Counted from the first letter of the stretch, positions 44,689-58,802 are shown. The stretch is DNA of 64,000 nucleotides from Desarmillaria ectypa (GCA_030407005.1 JAUDYN010000009.1:558001-622000), one strand, 5' to 3'. The notes: generated from the letters alone by a model not told the origin. Translations and numbers: made by a program.

Positions 44689-47600
44689 GTCAACAAGGGT
44701 TCAATTCTCCTTGCTCAACCAAGTCTGAAGGTGTGTCCTCAGTTTTCATAGGTCGGACTGACTATTATGATAACAGACAATTATGTATAAAAAACAATAC
44801 ATCTATCATGACTTCACAGACCCTGAAGCCAAAGACAAAACAAGAATCAATAAACAAAAACAGGTATGTCATCCTTTTAGAAGATGCTGACATGAGTATC
44901 TGTAGTGACAATTCCCAAACCCCCGACAAGGTTGAGCGGCAGAATTTGCCAGGTGATGCTGGTGCCACCATGAAGTCCAATGAGCCTAGCTCACTGGATA
45001 CACCACTGAGTGATCAGTGACAGGCAGGGACTAGTAGGTGGGACTCCCTCAGGCCTCCCAGAAGTCCGAACATCCTAGTACCCTCCTTGAGCAGAGGGAC
45101 AAGCTCAGCAACCTTGCCAGGGTCAGCGGGGGACCAGGATAGTGCCTCTCACCAAGGCCAGGACCAAAACCCTGGACTACCCAGTCCAGGAGGAAGAAAA
45201 CCTGATGAGGCTGAGTACCTGAACAGACCAGGTGGCCAAAGGATCAAAGCCAAAAGGAAGGAAGTCACTAGCGCCCAGGCGATAGAAAGGGGGCAGTTGT
45301 ACCCAAACAATGGGTGTGATGGTAGCACTAACTGGGAGTCAATGATCAAGAAAATTCAAACTCCGTCGAAAGTAGTGCCAGCTGAAGAACACAGGAGTAC
45401 TGACCAGGAATATAAAGGCAAGCTGGCTGACAAATTCCCATCAGTGGCTGTACTCTGACAGAGGATATCCCACACTTGGGAATCCACTAGTGCCCAGGTG
45501 GTAAAAAGGGGGTGTTCCAGTAGAACCACTATCATTGAAATACCTGACGAAGAAGATGACACTGCCTTTCAACTTTGGCAAGCTAGCCAGTCCAAAGCCA
45601 GTACCCTGATACCCAAAGACTTCTGAATGCAAGGGGAAGCAACGACTCAAAGTCTTCTGAACAAATGGGGAAACATTGAATCTGACACCTATCCTAACAA
45701 GGGAGTATCAGAAACTTCTGAATGCATGGGGAAGTACAGAACACTGGAAAAGTCTTCTGAATGCAAGGGGAAGCAGGATGATCACCAATGGTATGAACCA
45801 TTCAGAATTGACTGGACTCTGTGTGCTGTTCACAGTTCCAAGAACTTGGCAACCGCCAAAGCAGTTCTCTCCATCTGGGTTCACTCCAAACAACTTGGAG
45901 AGATAAATGATGAGCTCATTCAGAGCTTGAGAATGGGAGAGAGTCTGGCCTGAGAACAGCTCTATGAACTACATGAACCGATCCACTATATCTACAGTAC
46001 CAAAAGTTCTGGACGGGACTTCTTGGTGGACATTCAGCTTTCCCTATGTACTGGGAAACAGATGCTGACAACCTGTGCATTGTTGGATAGTGGCTGTACA
46101 GGCAGCTCTATCAACTGAACCTACATCTAACAATATCAGTTGGACACCCAAAAGGCTGCCACCCCAATTCCAGTCTATAATGCTGATGGAACATACAATA
46201 AGATGGGCGACATCATAGAATTTGTGGAACTCCAAATGACCATTGGAGGCCACAGCGAATGAATCGACCTTGCAGTCACTGATTTGGGCTCCAAGACTGT
46301 GTACTTGGGCCACAACTGGCTTAAACGCCATAATCCTTTCGTTAACTGGAAAGCAGGAACTTTGACGTTCAGACGATGTCATTGCATCCAGAACCACTTC
46401 ACCTTGCTGGATGCAGATGAAGAAGACCGATGGGATGAGGAGCTCAAAGAAGGTGAAAGTATTCTTGCCATCAATATACAAGAAGAAATCATTCTTCATG
46501 CTGTCCATCATGTGAATGAACTGGCAGCAGCCACAAATGCAGAAAAACTGAAGCAGACATTCGAGGAGCTCATGCCTCCTCAGTATCAAAGCTTTAGAGA
46601 TTTATTCTCAAAGGAAAGCTTTGATGATTTACCAGAAAGAAGACCTTGGGACCATGCCATTGAGCTTGTCCCCAATGCGAAATCTACCTTGGATTGCAAG
46701 GTGTACCCACTCAACAGAAATGAGCAAGAACAACTGGACAAGTTCTTGGATGAGAACTTAGACTCAGGATATATTCATCCCTTGAAATCTCCCTTTGCCT
46801 CTCCTTTCTTCTTCATTAAGAAAAAGGATGGCTTGCTACGACCTGTTCAGGATTACCAAAAACTGAACAAAATAACAATTAAAAATCATTATCCCCTCCT
46901 ATTGATCTCCGAACTCATCGATAAGTTACGAGGAGCCAAATACTTTTTCAAGCTGGACATTCATTGGGGATACAACAACATATCCATCCGAGATGGAGAT
47001 GAAGAAAAGACAGTGTTCAGAATGAACCGAGGACTCTTTGAGCCTATGGTCATGTTCTTTGGCCTTATGAATTCACCTGCTACATTTCAGTGGATGATGA
47101 ACGACATATTCAAGGATCTAATCGCTGAAGGAAAAGTCATGATTTATCTCAACAATATCCTTATATTCATGAAATCCTTGTCCGAACACTGAGACATAGT
47201 TTGACAAGTACTCCAACATCTCCGAGAGAACAAGTTGTTCCTCAAAGCTGAGAAATGCGAGTTTGAAGTGCTCAAGACCAAGTACTTAGGAGTGATCATC
47301 AGTGAAGATGCTATTCACATGGATCCAGTCAAAATTGCTGGAATAGCAGAGTGGCCAACCCCGACAAAGAAGAAAGAATTACAATCTTTCTTAGGATTCA
47401 CAAACTTCTATCACAAGTTCATCCATGACTACTCCAAGATCATGTGTCCTCTTACCCAGTTGACCGGAAAGGTAGACTGGATGTGGGGATCAGAACAAGA
47501 ACAAGCATTCTGCCAACTCAAGAAATTAATGACGATGAACATAGTTCTTACGATTCCTTCTAATGATGGAAAGTTCAGAGTAGAGGCTGACACTAGTGAT

Positions 47601-49709
47601 GGTGCTATTGGTGCCATTCTAAGCCAAGAACAGAATGGCAAATGAAGGCCAGTAGCCTTCATATTGAAAGTGCTCACGGTTACTGAGCACAATTATGAGA
47701 TATATGACAAAGAGTTGCTAGCAATCATGCTAGCCCTGGAGGAATGGCGCCATTACCTCATGGGCACCAAGGAGACGATCGAAATCTGGACAGATCATCA
47801 GAACCTCCAGTATTTCCAAAAACCCCAGAAGTTGAATCATTGGCAAGCCCAATAGGTTACTGAGCTAGCAGAGTACCACTTTATCCTTCAACATAAAGCT
47901 GGAACTGCAAACAAGAAGGCCGATCTTCTCAGTAGATGAGACGATCATGATCAAGGGAAGAAAGACAACCAAGATATCATCATCCTTTCCCCAGAACATT
48001 TCTGGGCATTAATATTGCCCACTGCCAAAGAATGAACCACACATATAAGAGACACAACACAACAGAAGGACCAGTGGGACCAAGGGATAGAGAAATCCCT
48101 TAACCACAAATGAGGAATTACCTAAGAAAAGGAACTCTTATGGTATGATGGATGAATCTACATTCCCAATGACCCTATTCTACATGGTGAGATCATTTCC
48201 CAATATCATGATCATATCACTGCTGGACACCCAGGAATTGCCAAGACCAAGGAACTCATCTTACGTGAGTATTGGTGGCCAAAGATGAAAAAAGATGTTG
48301 AATCGTACATCAAAGGATGCAAAACTTGTCAAAGAACAAAGAACGACACACAGGCCAAGGCTGTGCCTCTTCATCCCAATGCCATACCTGACACTCCATG
48401 GACACATATTTTGGTCGACATGGTTACTGGACTCCCAGAGTCAGAAGGATTTGATGCCCTACTTGTCATTGTAGACTGATTTTCAAAGAATATCCTTCTT
48501 ATTCCATGTAACAAGGAGTTATCAGCAGAAGGATGGGCGTTAATGCTCCGCAACCATGTATATGCAAAGCATGGAATGCCCCAAGTGGTTATCTCTGATT
48601 GAGGACCCCAATTTGTGTCAGCATTCATGAAGGAACTCTACCGAATGCTAGACATTATGCAAAATGCCTCCACAGCATATCACCCTCAAACAGATGGACA
48701 GACAGAGAGGGTGAATCAAGAAGTTGAAAAGTATCTTCAAATCTTTGTCAATCATTGACAAATGGATTGGGTAGCATGGTTACCCCTCACTGAATTCGCC
48801 CACAACAACTGAGTCCATTCAGCCATGGGCAAAAGTCCATTCATGGTCCTTTATGGATGAAATCCCTGACTCATCCCTGAGTTAATCCAGAAAACCAGCT
48901 TTGTGAATCTGACAGCTGTCGATTTCACTGAAACAATGGCCAAGGTCCATAAAGAAGTCCACAATGCCTTGGAAAAGGCAGTGGCGCAAATGAAGGCACA
49001 ATATGAGAAACGAAAACAGTCTCCATGGGAGTACCGAATCGGGGATAAGGTTTGGCTTGACACTGCCAACCTTCATCTCCCCAGACCCAAGCAGAAGCTC
49101 GATGACAAATAAACAGGACCATTCGAGATTATTGAAAAGTCAGGGGCAGCAGTGTACAAGTTGAAACTGCTGTCCCACTGGAAGATTCATCCCCAGTTCA
49201 ATGAAAAACTGTTGACTCCGTACATTATGCCCTCATTCCCAAATCAGCAACAACTGCTGCCTCCTCCTTCAGACCTCATCAACGGTCAAGAAGAATATGA
49301 AATTGAAGAAGTCTTGGACTCGTGCACCAGAAAGGTACAATCCAAGAGAGGACAACCATCTAGGGAAGTCACGGACTACCTAGTCAAGTGGAAAGGATGG
49401 ACCTGTGAACACAATTCCTGGGTTCGAGAAAATGAGATGACAAATGCCTTGGAAGTGATCCAAGAGTATCAGGCTAGTGTAAACCATGCCGTATACACTC
49501 CAAAAATCGCAACCAAGAACAAGATAGTGGTCAAGATACTGGACCACGAATACTCAGAACATGGTGACATAGCCTACCTCGCCAAAAGAAAAGATGGATA
49601 TACCAAGTGGATTGTCAATCCAGACAAAGAAATATGGAAGAAACTGATTGATCAGTACTGAATCAGTCAAATCGCAACACAGTTCGACACCCCTATAGAA
49701 GAGTCTTAG
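44677..49709 (+). pseudogene. pol: R6 pol polyprotein, degenerate
   Basis: -1 frame relative to gag; that frame is open back to at least 44562, overlapping gag. Contains IIEIPDEEDDTAF (about 45533-45572), protease LLDSGCTGSS (about 46080-46110), RT whose active site reads YLNN (47145-47156, both Asp lost through two CpG-to-CpA changes), RNase H, integrase and chromodomain (49298-49430, intact motif YLVKWKGW). Stop TAG 49707-49709. Stops are mostly TGA at CGA positions, including one at the RNase H-integrase junction shared with R4. Confidence 0.9.
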
Positions 49710-49741
49710 CAGTCAGGATGACTGCTTTAACAAGGGGGTAA

Positions 49742-50164
49742 TGTTATGATTTTTCCATTATCTTAATCTTATCTGAGTCATATCCATGACTCATCCATCT
49801 AATCTATCCTCAATTCCAACTCGTATCCAGCTATTTGCTGGTTACTACCCTCATTCTCACCGTCTGTCACCCCAGACACTTTCTATTAGTTGTATGATCC
49901 TCCTGGACCACCATACTTCGACACCATTTGTGCATGGACTCTAATATTTCATCTATATATAACGCCATAGAAATAGTATATAAACAGAGTAAACTACATA
50001 GTTGTACTCTATCTCTTGACTAAACTTAAATCATATACTCCTTACTCGCACTACACCAAAGACTGAAAGCTTCTATCTCTCACATTGGGTAACTGTTTGA
50101 ATGCATAACAGCCCAGAGGGATCAGCTGATGTCCCAAGTCATGTGCCCAAGGTGGTACCTAACA
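49742..50164 (+). repeat. R6 3' LTR (423 bp)
   Basis: TGTTATGATTTTTCC ... GTGGTACCTAACA, preceded by hairpin AGCAGTCA-GGA-TGACTGCT and AACAAGGGGGTAA. Followed by CTATT and resumed D2. Confidence 0.95.
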
Positions 50165-50169
50165 CTATT

Positions 50170-51290
50170 CCTGTATATAATGCTGATGGATTCCACAACA
50201 AGGTGGGAGAAATCACATTGCTTGTGGAATTATGGCTTAAAGTTGGAGACCACAGCAAACAAATAGATCTAGCAGTCACTGATTTCAGAAGTAAAGAAAT
50301 ATTCCTTGGATATGACTGGCTCTTATGCCATAATCCCATCATCAATTGGGAAACTGGCAAAATCTTATTTGCTTGCTGCCAATGTGTAAAAAATCCATAC
50401 ACATTGCCAGATGCTAATGAAGATGATGAATGGGAACTGGAAGAAGGAGAAACTATCCTAGCAGTGGATTTCACTGAAGCAATGAAAATACAGGTGATCC
50501 ATAAAGCTAATGAGCTTGTGGCCAAAGCCAACAAAGGGAAGCTAAGAAGTCCTTTGAAAGCATGGTACCCAAAGCCTATCAGGATTCAAGGACTTGTTCA
50601 ACAAATAAAACTTTGATGAACTTCCAGAATGAAAGCCCTGAGATCATGCCATTGAATTGGTCCCCAATGCCAGATCAACCCTAGACTGTAAAGTCTATTC
50701 ATTGAATTGAACCAAACAAGAGAAACTTGATAAATTTCTTGAAGAGAATCTCACCTCAGGGTGAATTTGACCCTCCAAATTGCCAATGGCATCACTATTC
50801 TTCTTCATCAAAAAGAAGGATGGAAAACTATGTCCTGTTCAGGATTATTAAAAACTTAATAAAATGACCATTAAAAATCAATATTCTTTACTGCTCATAT
50901 CTAAGCTAATGGACAAGCTGGGAAGTGCTAAATACTTCACTAAACTGGACATACAATGAGGCTACAACAATGTATGCATCAAAGAAGATGATGAATGGAA
51001 AGCAGCATTCAGAACTAACTAAGAGTTGTTTGAACCTATGGTAATATTCTTCAGACTCACCAATTCACCTGCAACCTTCCAATGGATGATGAACAACATC
51101 TTCAAAAATCTCATTGCCACTAAAAAAGTCACAGTTTATCTTGACAATATTCTGATATTTTCCAAAGACCTAGACAAACATCAACACATTGTCTGAAGGG
51201 TGTTGGAACTTCTTAGAAAACACAAACTGTTCCTGAAAGTGGAAAAGTGCAAATTTAAAGTACTCAAAACTGAGTACTTAGGCATCATCA
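50170..51290 (+). pseudogene. pol: D2 protease C-terminus and reverse transcriptase N-half, degenerate
   Basis: Continues D2 from 41590: PVYNADGFHNKVGEITLLVE, then DWLLCHNPIINW, the DFTEAMKIQVIHKANELV linker, and RT motifs ATFQWMMNNIFK and YLDNILIFSK (51137-51148; second catalytic Asp replaced by Asn). Cut by R7 after EYLGIII. Several stops and CpG loss. The 171-codon stretch 50101-50616 is mostly this region but begins in the R6 LTR. Confidence 0.85.
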
Positions 51291-51711
51291 TGTTATGGCC
51301 TGTTTTAACACATGACTTGGGACGTAAGTGGTTCTCTTGGGCTGTCATATGAACAATCACCCATATAGAGAACTGAACTAGGTCTTCAGTGTGGTGTAGT
51401 AAGAGGTATATAGATGCAATTTAGTCGAAAGATAGAGTATAACAGTGAGGTTTACTCTACTTATATACTGTAAGTACAGTGTATATTAATAGGTGAAACA
51501 ATATGGTCCATGAGGAGATGGTACAGTTTATGAGAGGATAATATGAGTCAGATGGATCATGGTCTAATGAAAGGGAACTAGGGTGACATTTTGTGTGAAA
51601 TGGGAGTGGTGGTCAGTGAGACTGTTGATACAAAGTGGAGATGGTGGCTGATTAGATGAATGAGTCATAGATATGACTTGGATCAGATAAGATAATGGAA
51701 AAATCGTAACA
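51291..51711 (-). repeat. R7 3' LTR (421 bp)
   Basis: On the + strand TGTTATGGCC ... AAAATCGTAACA. It retains the CpG form of the primer source (TTAGTCGAAAGAT, about 51420), a perfect match to the R7 primer-binding site at 59040-59052. Confidence 0.93.
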
Positions 51712-51743
51712 TTACCCTCTTGTTAAAGCAGTTGTCCTGACTG

Positions 51744-54700
51744 CTAAGGTTCTTCTTTGGGGGTGTCAAGTTGTGATTCGATTTGACTGATCCAGTACTG
51801 ATCAATCAGGTTTTTCCATATGTCTTTATCTGGGTTGACAATCTATTTCTGATATCCATCTTTGCATTGAGCCAGGTATGCAATATCACCATTGTCAGAG
51901 TGTTAATGGTCTATGATCTTGACCACTACTTTACTCTTGGTTATGATTTTTTGAATGTATAAGGTGTGGTTTATGCTGGCCTTGTATTCTTGGATTGCTT
52001 CCATGGCATTCATCATCTCAGTTTCTCGAACCCAGGAGTTGTGTTCTCTAGTCTAACCCTTCCATTTAACCAGATAGTCCATGACTTCTCTGGATGGTTG
52101 TCCTCTTTTGGAGCATACTCGATGAGTGCATGAATCCAAAACTTCTTCAATTTCATATTTCTCTTGACTGTCAATGAGGTCTGGAGGAGGAGGCAGTGGT
52201 TGTTGTTGATTGGGAAAAGAAGGCACAGTATATGGGGTCAACAGTTTTTCATTGAATTGGGGATGTATTTTCCAATGGGGTGGCAGTTTTAGCTTATAGG
52301 CTGCCATGCTGGATTTCTCAATGATTTTGAATGGTCCAGTTCTTTTGTCATCAAGTTTCTTCTTTGATCATAGAAGATGAAGGTTGGCAGTGTCAAGCCA
52401 AACCTTATCACCAATGTAGTACTCATGAGGTGATTGTTTCTTCTTGTCATATTGCACCTTCATTTGTGCCACTGCTTTTTCTAAGGCATCGTGGACTTCT
52501 TTATGGACTTTGACCATAGTTTCAGTGAAGTCGACAGATGCAGGATTGGTGAAATTGGTTTTTTGGATTGACTCAGGAACAAGTCGAGGATTTCATCCAT
52601 ATAGGACCATGAAGGGACTTTTGCCAGTAGCTGAATGAATTCGATTGTTATGTGTGAATTCTGCCAATGGTAACCAGGTGACCCAGTCGGTTTGTCAATG
52701 GTTGATGAAGATACAGAGGTATTTTTCAACCTCCTGATTGACTCTCTCTGTCTGTCCATCTGTCTGAGGATGATATGCCATGGAGGCATTTTGTGTGATG
52801 TTGAGCATTCGGTAGAGTTCTTTTATGAATGCAGATATAAACTGGGGTCCCCAGTCTGAGATGACTACTTGGGGCATTCCATGTTTTGCATATACATGGT
52901 TACAGAGCATTAGAGCCCATCCTTCAGTGGATAATTCTTCATTACATGGAATGAGAATTATGTTTTAGAGAATTGATCCATGATGATAAGTAAGGCATCA
53001 AAGCCTTCAGATTCTGGGAGACTGGTGACCATGTCAATGGAAATATGAGTCCATGGAGTATCAGGGATTGCATTGGGATGAAGAGGAGCAGCCTTGGCCT
53101 GCATATCGCTCTTTATCCTTTGACATGTTTTGCATCCCTTAATGTAGGATTCAACATCTCTTTTCATCTTTGGCCACCAATATTCTTGTAGGATGAGTTC
53201 TTTGGTTTTAGTGATGCCTGGATGTCCAGCAGTAATATGATCATGGTATTGGGCAATGATATCCCTGCATAATGAAAGGTCCTGAGGGACATAGATTCAT
53301 CTGTCATACTACAGGATTTCATTCTCCTGTGTGATTCCTCATTCATGATTGAGGGATTTTTCTATCCCTTGATCCCATTGACTTTTTTGTCAGGTTGCAT
53401 CTCTTATACACATAAATCATTCTTCAGTAGTGGGTAGTATTAATGCCTGGAAGTGTTTGGGAGAAAGGATGACTATGTCTTGATTATCTTCCTTTCCTTG
53501 ATCATGATCATCTTGTCAGCTGAAAAGATCTGCCTTCTTGTTAGTGATCCCAGCTTTGTGTTAAAGAACAAAGTGGTATTTGGCTAGTTCAGTGACCCAC
53601 TGAGCTTGTTGGCGGTTCAGCTTCTGGGGTTTTCAGAAGTACTGGAGATTTTGGTAATCAGTCCAGATTTTGATGGTTTCTTTTGTGCCCATGAGCTAAT
53701 GATGCCATTCTTCTAAGGCTAACATGATGGCCAGCAACTCCTTGTCATAGATCTCATAGTTGCATTTAATGACTGTCAAGGCTTTTGACATGAAGGTGAT
53801 GGGCCTCTACTTGGAACTTTCCATCATCTGAGGGGATCATTAGAACTACATTCATTGTCATCAACTCCTTGAGTTGTGCAAATGCTTGTTCCTGCTCTGG
53901 TCCCCATATCCAGTCTACTTTTCTGGTTAGCTGGGTAAGGGGGCATACGATTTTTGAATAATCACGAATGAACTTTCGATAGAAATTTATGAATCCTAGG
54001 AATGATTGTAGTTCCTTCTTTTTTGTGGGAGTAGGCCATTCAGCAATTCCAGCGATCTTGATGGGATCCATGCAAATGGCGTCTTCACTGATGATTACTC
54101 CTAGGTATTCAGTTTTGAGCACTTCAAATTTGCACTTCTTGGCTTTGAGGAACAATTTGTTCTCTCAAAGATGTTGGAGGACTTGTCAAACAATGGTTTG
54201 GTGTTTGGACAAGGATTTTGTGAAGATGAGGGTGTCATCGAGGTAAATGGTGACTTTTCCTCTGGCAATTAAATCTTTAAAGATGTTGTTCATCATCCAC
54301 TGGAATGTGGCTAGTGAATTGGTAAGGCCAAAGAACATGACCATGGGCTCAAAGAGCCCTCAGTTGGTTCTGAATGCAGCCTTTTCTTCATCTCCATCTC
54401 AGATTTGTACATTGTTGTATCCCCATTGAACATCTAGCTTGGAGAAGTATTTTGCTCCTTGTAGTTTGTTGATGAGTTTGGAGATTAGGGGAAGTGGATA
54501 ATGATTTTTAATCATCATTTTGTTCAATTTTTGGTAGTCCTGAACCGGATGTAGAGAGCCATCCTTTTTCTTGATGAAGAAGAAAGGGGAGGCAAAGGAG
54601 GACTTGGAAGGTCAGATTCTTCTGGAATTGAGGTTTTTGTCAAGAAACTTGTTGAGTTGTTCCTGTTCATTTCAGTTGAGTGGGTAAACTTTGCAGTCTA

Positions 54701-56470
54701 GCATGGATTTGGTATTGGGAGTTAGCTCAATGGCATGGTCCCAGGGTTTTCAATCAGGTAATTCATCAAAACTTTCTTTAGAGAATAAATCTTTAAAGCT
54801 TTGATACTGAGGAGGCACGAGCTCCTTGAACATCTTCTTTGGTTTTTCTGCATTTGTGGCTGCTGCCAGTTCATTTGTATAATGAACTGTTTGAAAAATG
54901 ATTTCTTCTTGCATGTTTACTGCTAGAATGGTTTCTCCTTCTTCTAATTCTTCATCTGAGTTGGGGAGAGTGAAATGATTCTTTACACAATGACATTGTC
55001 CAAATATCATGGTTCCCAATTTCCAGTTGATGAAGGGGTTGTGGCATTTAAGCCAGTCATGGCCTAAGTATACTGTTTTGGAGCCTAAGTCTATGACCAC
55101 AAGGTCAATTCATTCAGCATGGTCTCCTATGGTCATTTGGAGTTCCACAAATTTGGTTACATTGCCTGCCTTGTTATGGGTTCCATCTGCATTGTATACA
55201 GGTATGGCAGAGGCAGCTTTTCAGGTGTCCAACTGGTGTTGTTGGACATAGGTTCAGTTGATAGAACTGCCTGTGCAGCTGCTATCCAACAATACTTGGG
55301 TTGTCAATGTCTTCTTTCCTGTGCAGGAAGAGAGCTGAATATCCACCAAGAAGTCTCAGCCTGAGCTCTTGGTTCCACAGATATATCGGATTGGTTCATG
55401 AAGTTCATAGAGCTGCTTGCACACAGGGTTCTCTTCAGTGTTTAAGCTCTGGACAAGCTTATTGGTTATTTCTCCAAGTCATTTGGGATGAACCCAAGTG
55501 GAGAGAATGGCTTTGGTGACTGCCAAGTTCTTGGTGCTTCAGATGACATGTAGAGTCCAGTCTACTCTGAATGGTTTATACCACATGTGATCAGATACTC
55601 CTGTGACTGACAGGACTTTGAGGTTTGGTACTCCCTTGTTAGGTGGGATTTCAGATATCAGGATACTGGCTTTGGACTGTTTTGCTTGCCACAGTCTAAA
55701 GGCAGTGTCATCTTCTTTGTCAGGTATTTTGATGATGGTGGTAGTTCTGTTACCATGCCCCCTTTTTACCACCTGGGCACTAGCAGCTTCCCCCTGTTCT
55801 TCGGCTTTAGTTCACTCGGGAACTTGTTCAGACTCAGAAGGAGTCTGGCTTTGGCTTGAGGCATCCAAGGTTCCACTACTTCCCATTCCAGTGGAGTTGG
55901 CCATGGTGCCAGGTGTGAATCTCATCAGCATTGCGGTTGGCTCTGCCACTAGGTTTCTCCCAACTAGACTGAATAGTACATGGCCCCAATCCTGACCTTG
56001 GTGAGAGGCACTGTCCTGGTCCCCCACTGACCCTGGCAAGGTTAGGTGACTTGCCTCCTGACTTGTTGGGAGTACTGAGCTTTTTAGACTTCTGAGAGGC
56101 CCAAGGGTGTCTTGTCTACTAGTCTCCATCTGCTGTTTTACCCATGTATCTAGTCAGTTCTGCTGTGCAGGCTCAGTGGACTTTATGGCAGTGCCAGCAC
56201 CACCTGGCAAATCCTGCGCCTTGTCAGGGGCTCAGGATTCACTATAGATAATTGTGTCAGCTTCTTTCAGGAGTGTGACATACCTGTTCATTGTCAATTC
56301 TTTAGGGGTCTTCGGCTTTGGGGTCTGTAGAGTCATGTGATATTTATTGGTTTTCATAGGTAATTGTCTGTGTTTATAATAATCAGTCTAACCCACAGAA
56401 GCCAAGGACTCATCTTTGAGAGACTTGGTCAAGCAAGAGGAATTGAACTCTTGTTGACCTACTCTTTTGC
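51744..56470 (-). pseudogene. pol: R7 pol polyprotein, degenerate
   Basis: Minus strand, stop TAG at 51746-51744. Chromodomain (about 52050-52180), integrase (52481-53350; core SDWGPQF, EKYLCIF), RNase H (about 53500-53850), RT with intact YLDD followed by TLIF (about 54238), and protease where DSG is DSS (about 55290). The acidic motif IIKIPDKEDDTAFRLW lies at about 55680-55735. Many stops. A piece of RNase H near 53805 is deleted, joining MSKA.. to SKFQVE-like sequence. Confidence 0.88.
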
Positions 56471-58802
56471 CTCTTCAATCTTGGTTGTAGATGGCACCAC
56501 TTTGTTAGTGGGTCCTACTGACCAAATATCCTTGTACTCCTTTCTTCTAGGGCAATCCTTGCTCAGGTGACCCTTCTTGTCACATCTGAAGCATCTGCCC
56601 TCCGCTCACCATCAATCTATGTCCATGGGCTTTCCTGCCCCTCCATATGTCATCCATCTTCCTGTTCCAGCATCTCAACTTGCCCCAGCATTAGTTGTTG
56701 GTTTTGGCACTGAGTAACTTGTTGCCCCAGTAGCAGTCTTGCTACTGGGATGTTGTTGTTGTTGCTGTTGCTGGGGATGGGAATCCTTCTTCTGCCCATC
56801 CCTGGGTGTGCCTGTGGTCTGATCAAAAACCCATTTGCACTGTTGCTCTTCATACATGTGCAGGATGTGCTCCTTCCACTCTGAGTATGAGCATAGGATA
56901 TTGATGCCCATGTTGGATATGAAGGTTGTGTAGGAGGAAGGAACTCCTAGATGTACTACCTTCACCATGGCACCATGCTCGTTTTCATCAGTTTGCTGAC
57001 CCACTAGTTTCGCCTCTTCTTCCAGCTTCTGGAAGTAATGAGAGGTGGGTTGGGCTCCCATGTGGAGGTCAAACATCCACTTTTCATGGATCTCCTTGAT
57101 CACAGGGTCTCAGAATTGTCACAAGACCATATTGATGAAGTTGCTCCAATCTGGATAGTGGAAATGGGCAGCGGTCCCATTGTAGGAGTTGCCAACCCAG
57201 AATTTAGGTCTCTTATAGACCCACCAGTCCTTGGTGGCCCCCTCAAAATGGGAGGTCACGAATAGTACCAGGTGCAATGGCACCTGGAAATAGTGATGAA
57301 ACACCTTAAAATAAGTGATGCAATCACCTATGAAGTGTTTAATGTCATCATGGTCCCCTTTGAATAGAGATGGGATCTTGACGAGAGTTGGTTTGATGCC
57401 CAAGTAAGAAGCATCGGTGGGGGCATTTCCAACAGGGTTAGGAATCAGGTTGGGAGGTCCTTTTCTGGGGGGTGGTCTAGGGATTGAATATCGATCTGCT
57501 CATGATCCGGCAGGGGGGTATCCCCTTGGGGGGCCCATTGGTCTGCCATGCTCCAGCTTCTTTCCTTTTTCCTTGCGAAGGTATTCTTCCATACCTTCTT
57601 GAGCAGCCTCCTCCTTGGCCAGCTTGTCACACATTTCTTGAATGCATTTTTCCTTCTCAGCTAGCATGTTTCTGATGCATTGCCATATTTCTTCTGCCAT
57701 TTTTGGCATTGAGGAAGATTCTGCAGAGGTGGGGTCTGCAGGATTGGTGTCAGTCATCATGTCTTCTCCCATGCCTGCAAATAGAAGACTGCCACCCTGA
57801 TAAGGGTGGTATCCTTGTTGATGTGCCTAATAATGGGGGGGAGAATCAGGCAAGGGTCATGGTCTTGTGACTGGGGTATCTGGTGGATAGTCAGAAATAT
57901 TCATGTATTAGGGCTGGAAGTAGTCCAGCCCATTGTAGTGTCCATAATTAAAATTGGGCATTTCACCCCTCCTCTTCCTCTTAGTCTGCTTCCAATATCT
58001 ATAACCTCCAAAGGGAATGTTCCAATTCCCACTGCTCATCATCATCTCAGGGTTGTAAACCTGGTAGTAAGTCTCTGGTGGCAGCAGGGAATAGGTTTCA
58101 GTGCCTGTTTGCATGAATGTGGGCATGAATGGTGGCATTGGGATTGGTGCCCTGTATGACATTGCTGTGGTTGAGTGCAAGCCACTCATCTATGTCAGGT
58201 CTGGACTCAGTCCAGAGCATTTATTCTTCAATGTCAGCACATCAAAGATTCCAGGCAGTGGTTCTGAAGGGGCTGAATAGGTCCCTGTCAACCTCGGAGA
58301 GGTTGGGCCAGTTATAGTCTGCCCCATCAGGATTGAAGGGGCTGTCAGAGTCTGTGGGGAGTGGCAGGGATGGGGTGTCAGGCTCCCCATCATCGTTGGA
58401 GAGCTCGATGAGGGGGAGGGAGTTTGAGGAGTCAGTTCCCCAGGGGTCATCTAGATTGGTCCAGTACCAGAGTCCATAGGGATGGTTTCGATCCATCCCT
58501 GGATCATTGGAGCCTCAGGGCTCAGAGGAGGGGGAGTTCGACCATGGGATGAGGGGGGAGGGCATATGGGGGCAGGGGATCCTCAAACGTAGCCTATATG
58601 TTCCTCACATATTCCTTGGCTGAGGAGGGGGTGGGTCATTCCAGCTGGAGGGTGACGATTCTTGCTCTTGTTGGGGCTTCATGTGCATCCTCAATGGAGG
58701 AGACAGAGGGGTTTGGGTCTGCAAAGTGGACCTGGGGATGAATGAGTGAAACCTCTTCTCATTCTCCCAATCTTGTGGGGGGTATCCTCCTGGGAAGGAC
58801 AT
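56459..58802 (-). pseudogene. gag: R7 gag, degenerate
   Basis: Start MSFPGGYPPQDWENE at 58802. The YNGLDYFQP block is near 57910, the coiled-coil segment at 57500-57772, and the capsid domain at about 56880-57400 (KDWWVYKRPKFWVG). A CAG/CAA run (about 56751-56780) gives an expanded poly-Gln, and the CCHC knuckle is near 56560-56600. Ends GCA AAA GAG TAG (56459-56470). TGA stops at several places. Confidence 0.85.

Larger units (their letters stand above)
41591..50164 (+). mobile_element. R6: full-length Ty3/gypsy chromovirus, moderately degenerate
   Basis: 8574 bp with two 423-bp LTRs flanked by CTATT (41586-41590 and 50165-50169). Same gene order as R4 and its closest relative here, but CpG-depleted. 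The two LTRs differ at about a dozen sites, most of them CA in one copy and TG in the other. Several long open stretches survive (302 codons at 46284-47192). Inserted in D2 protease. Confidence 0.96.
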
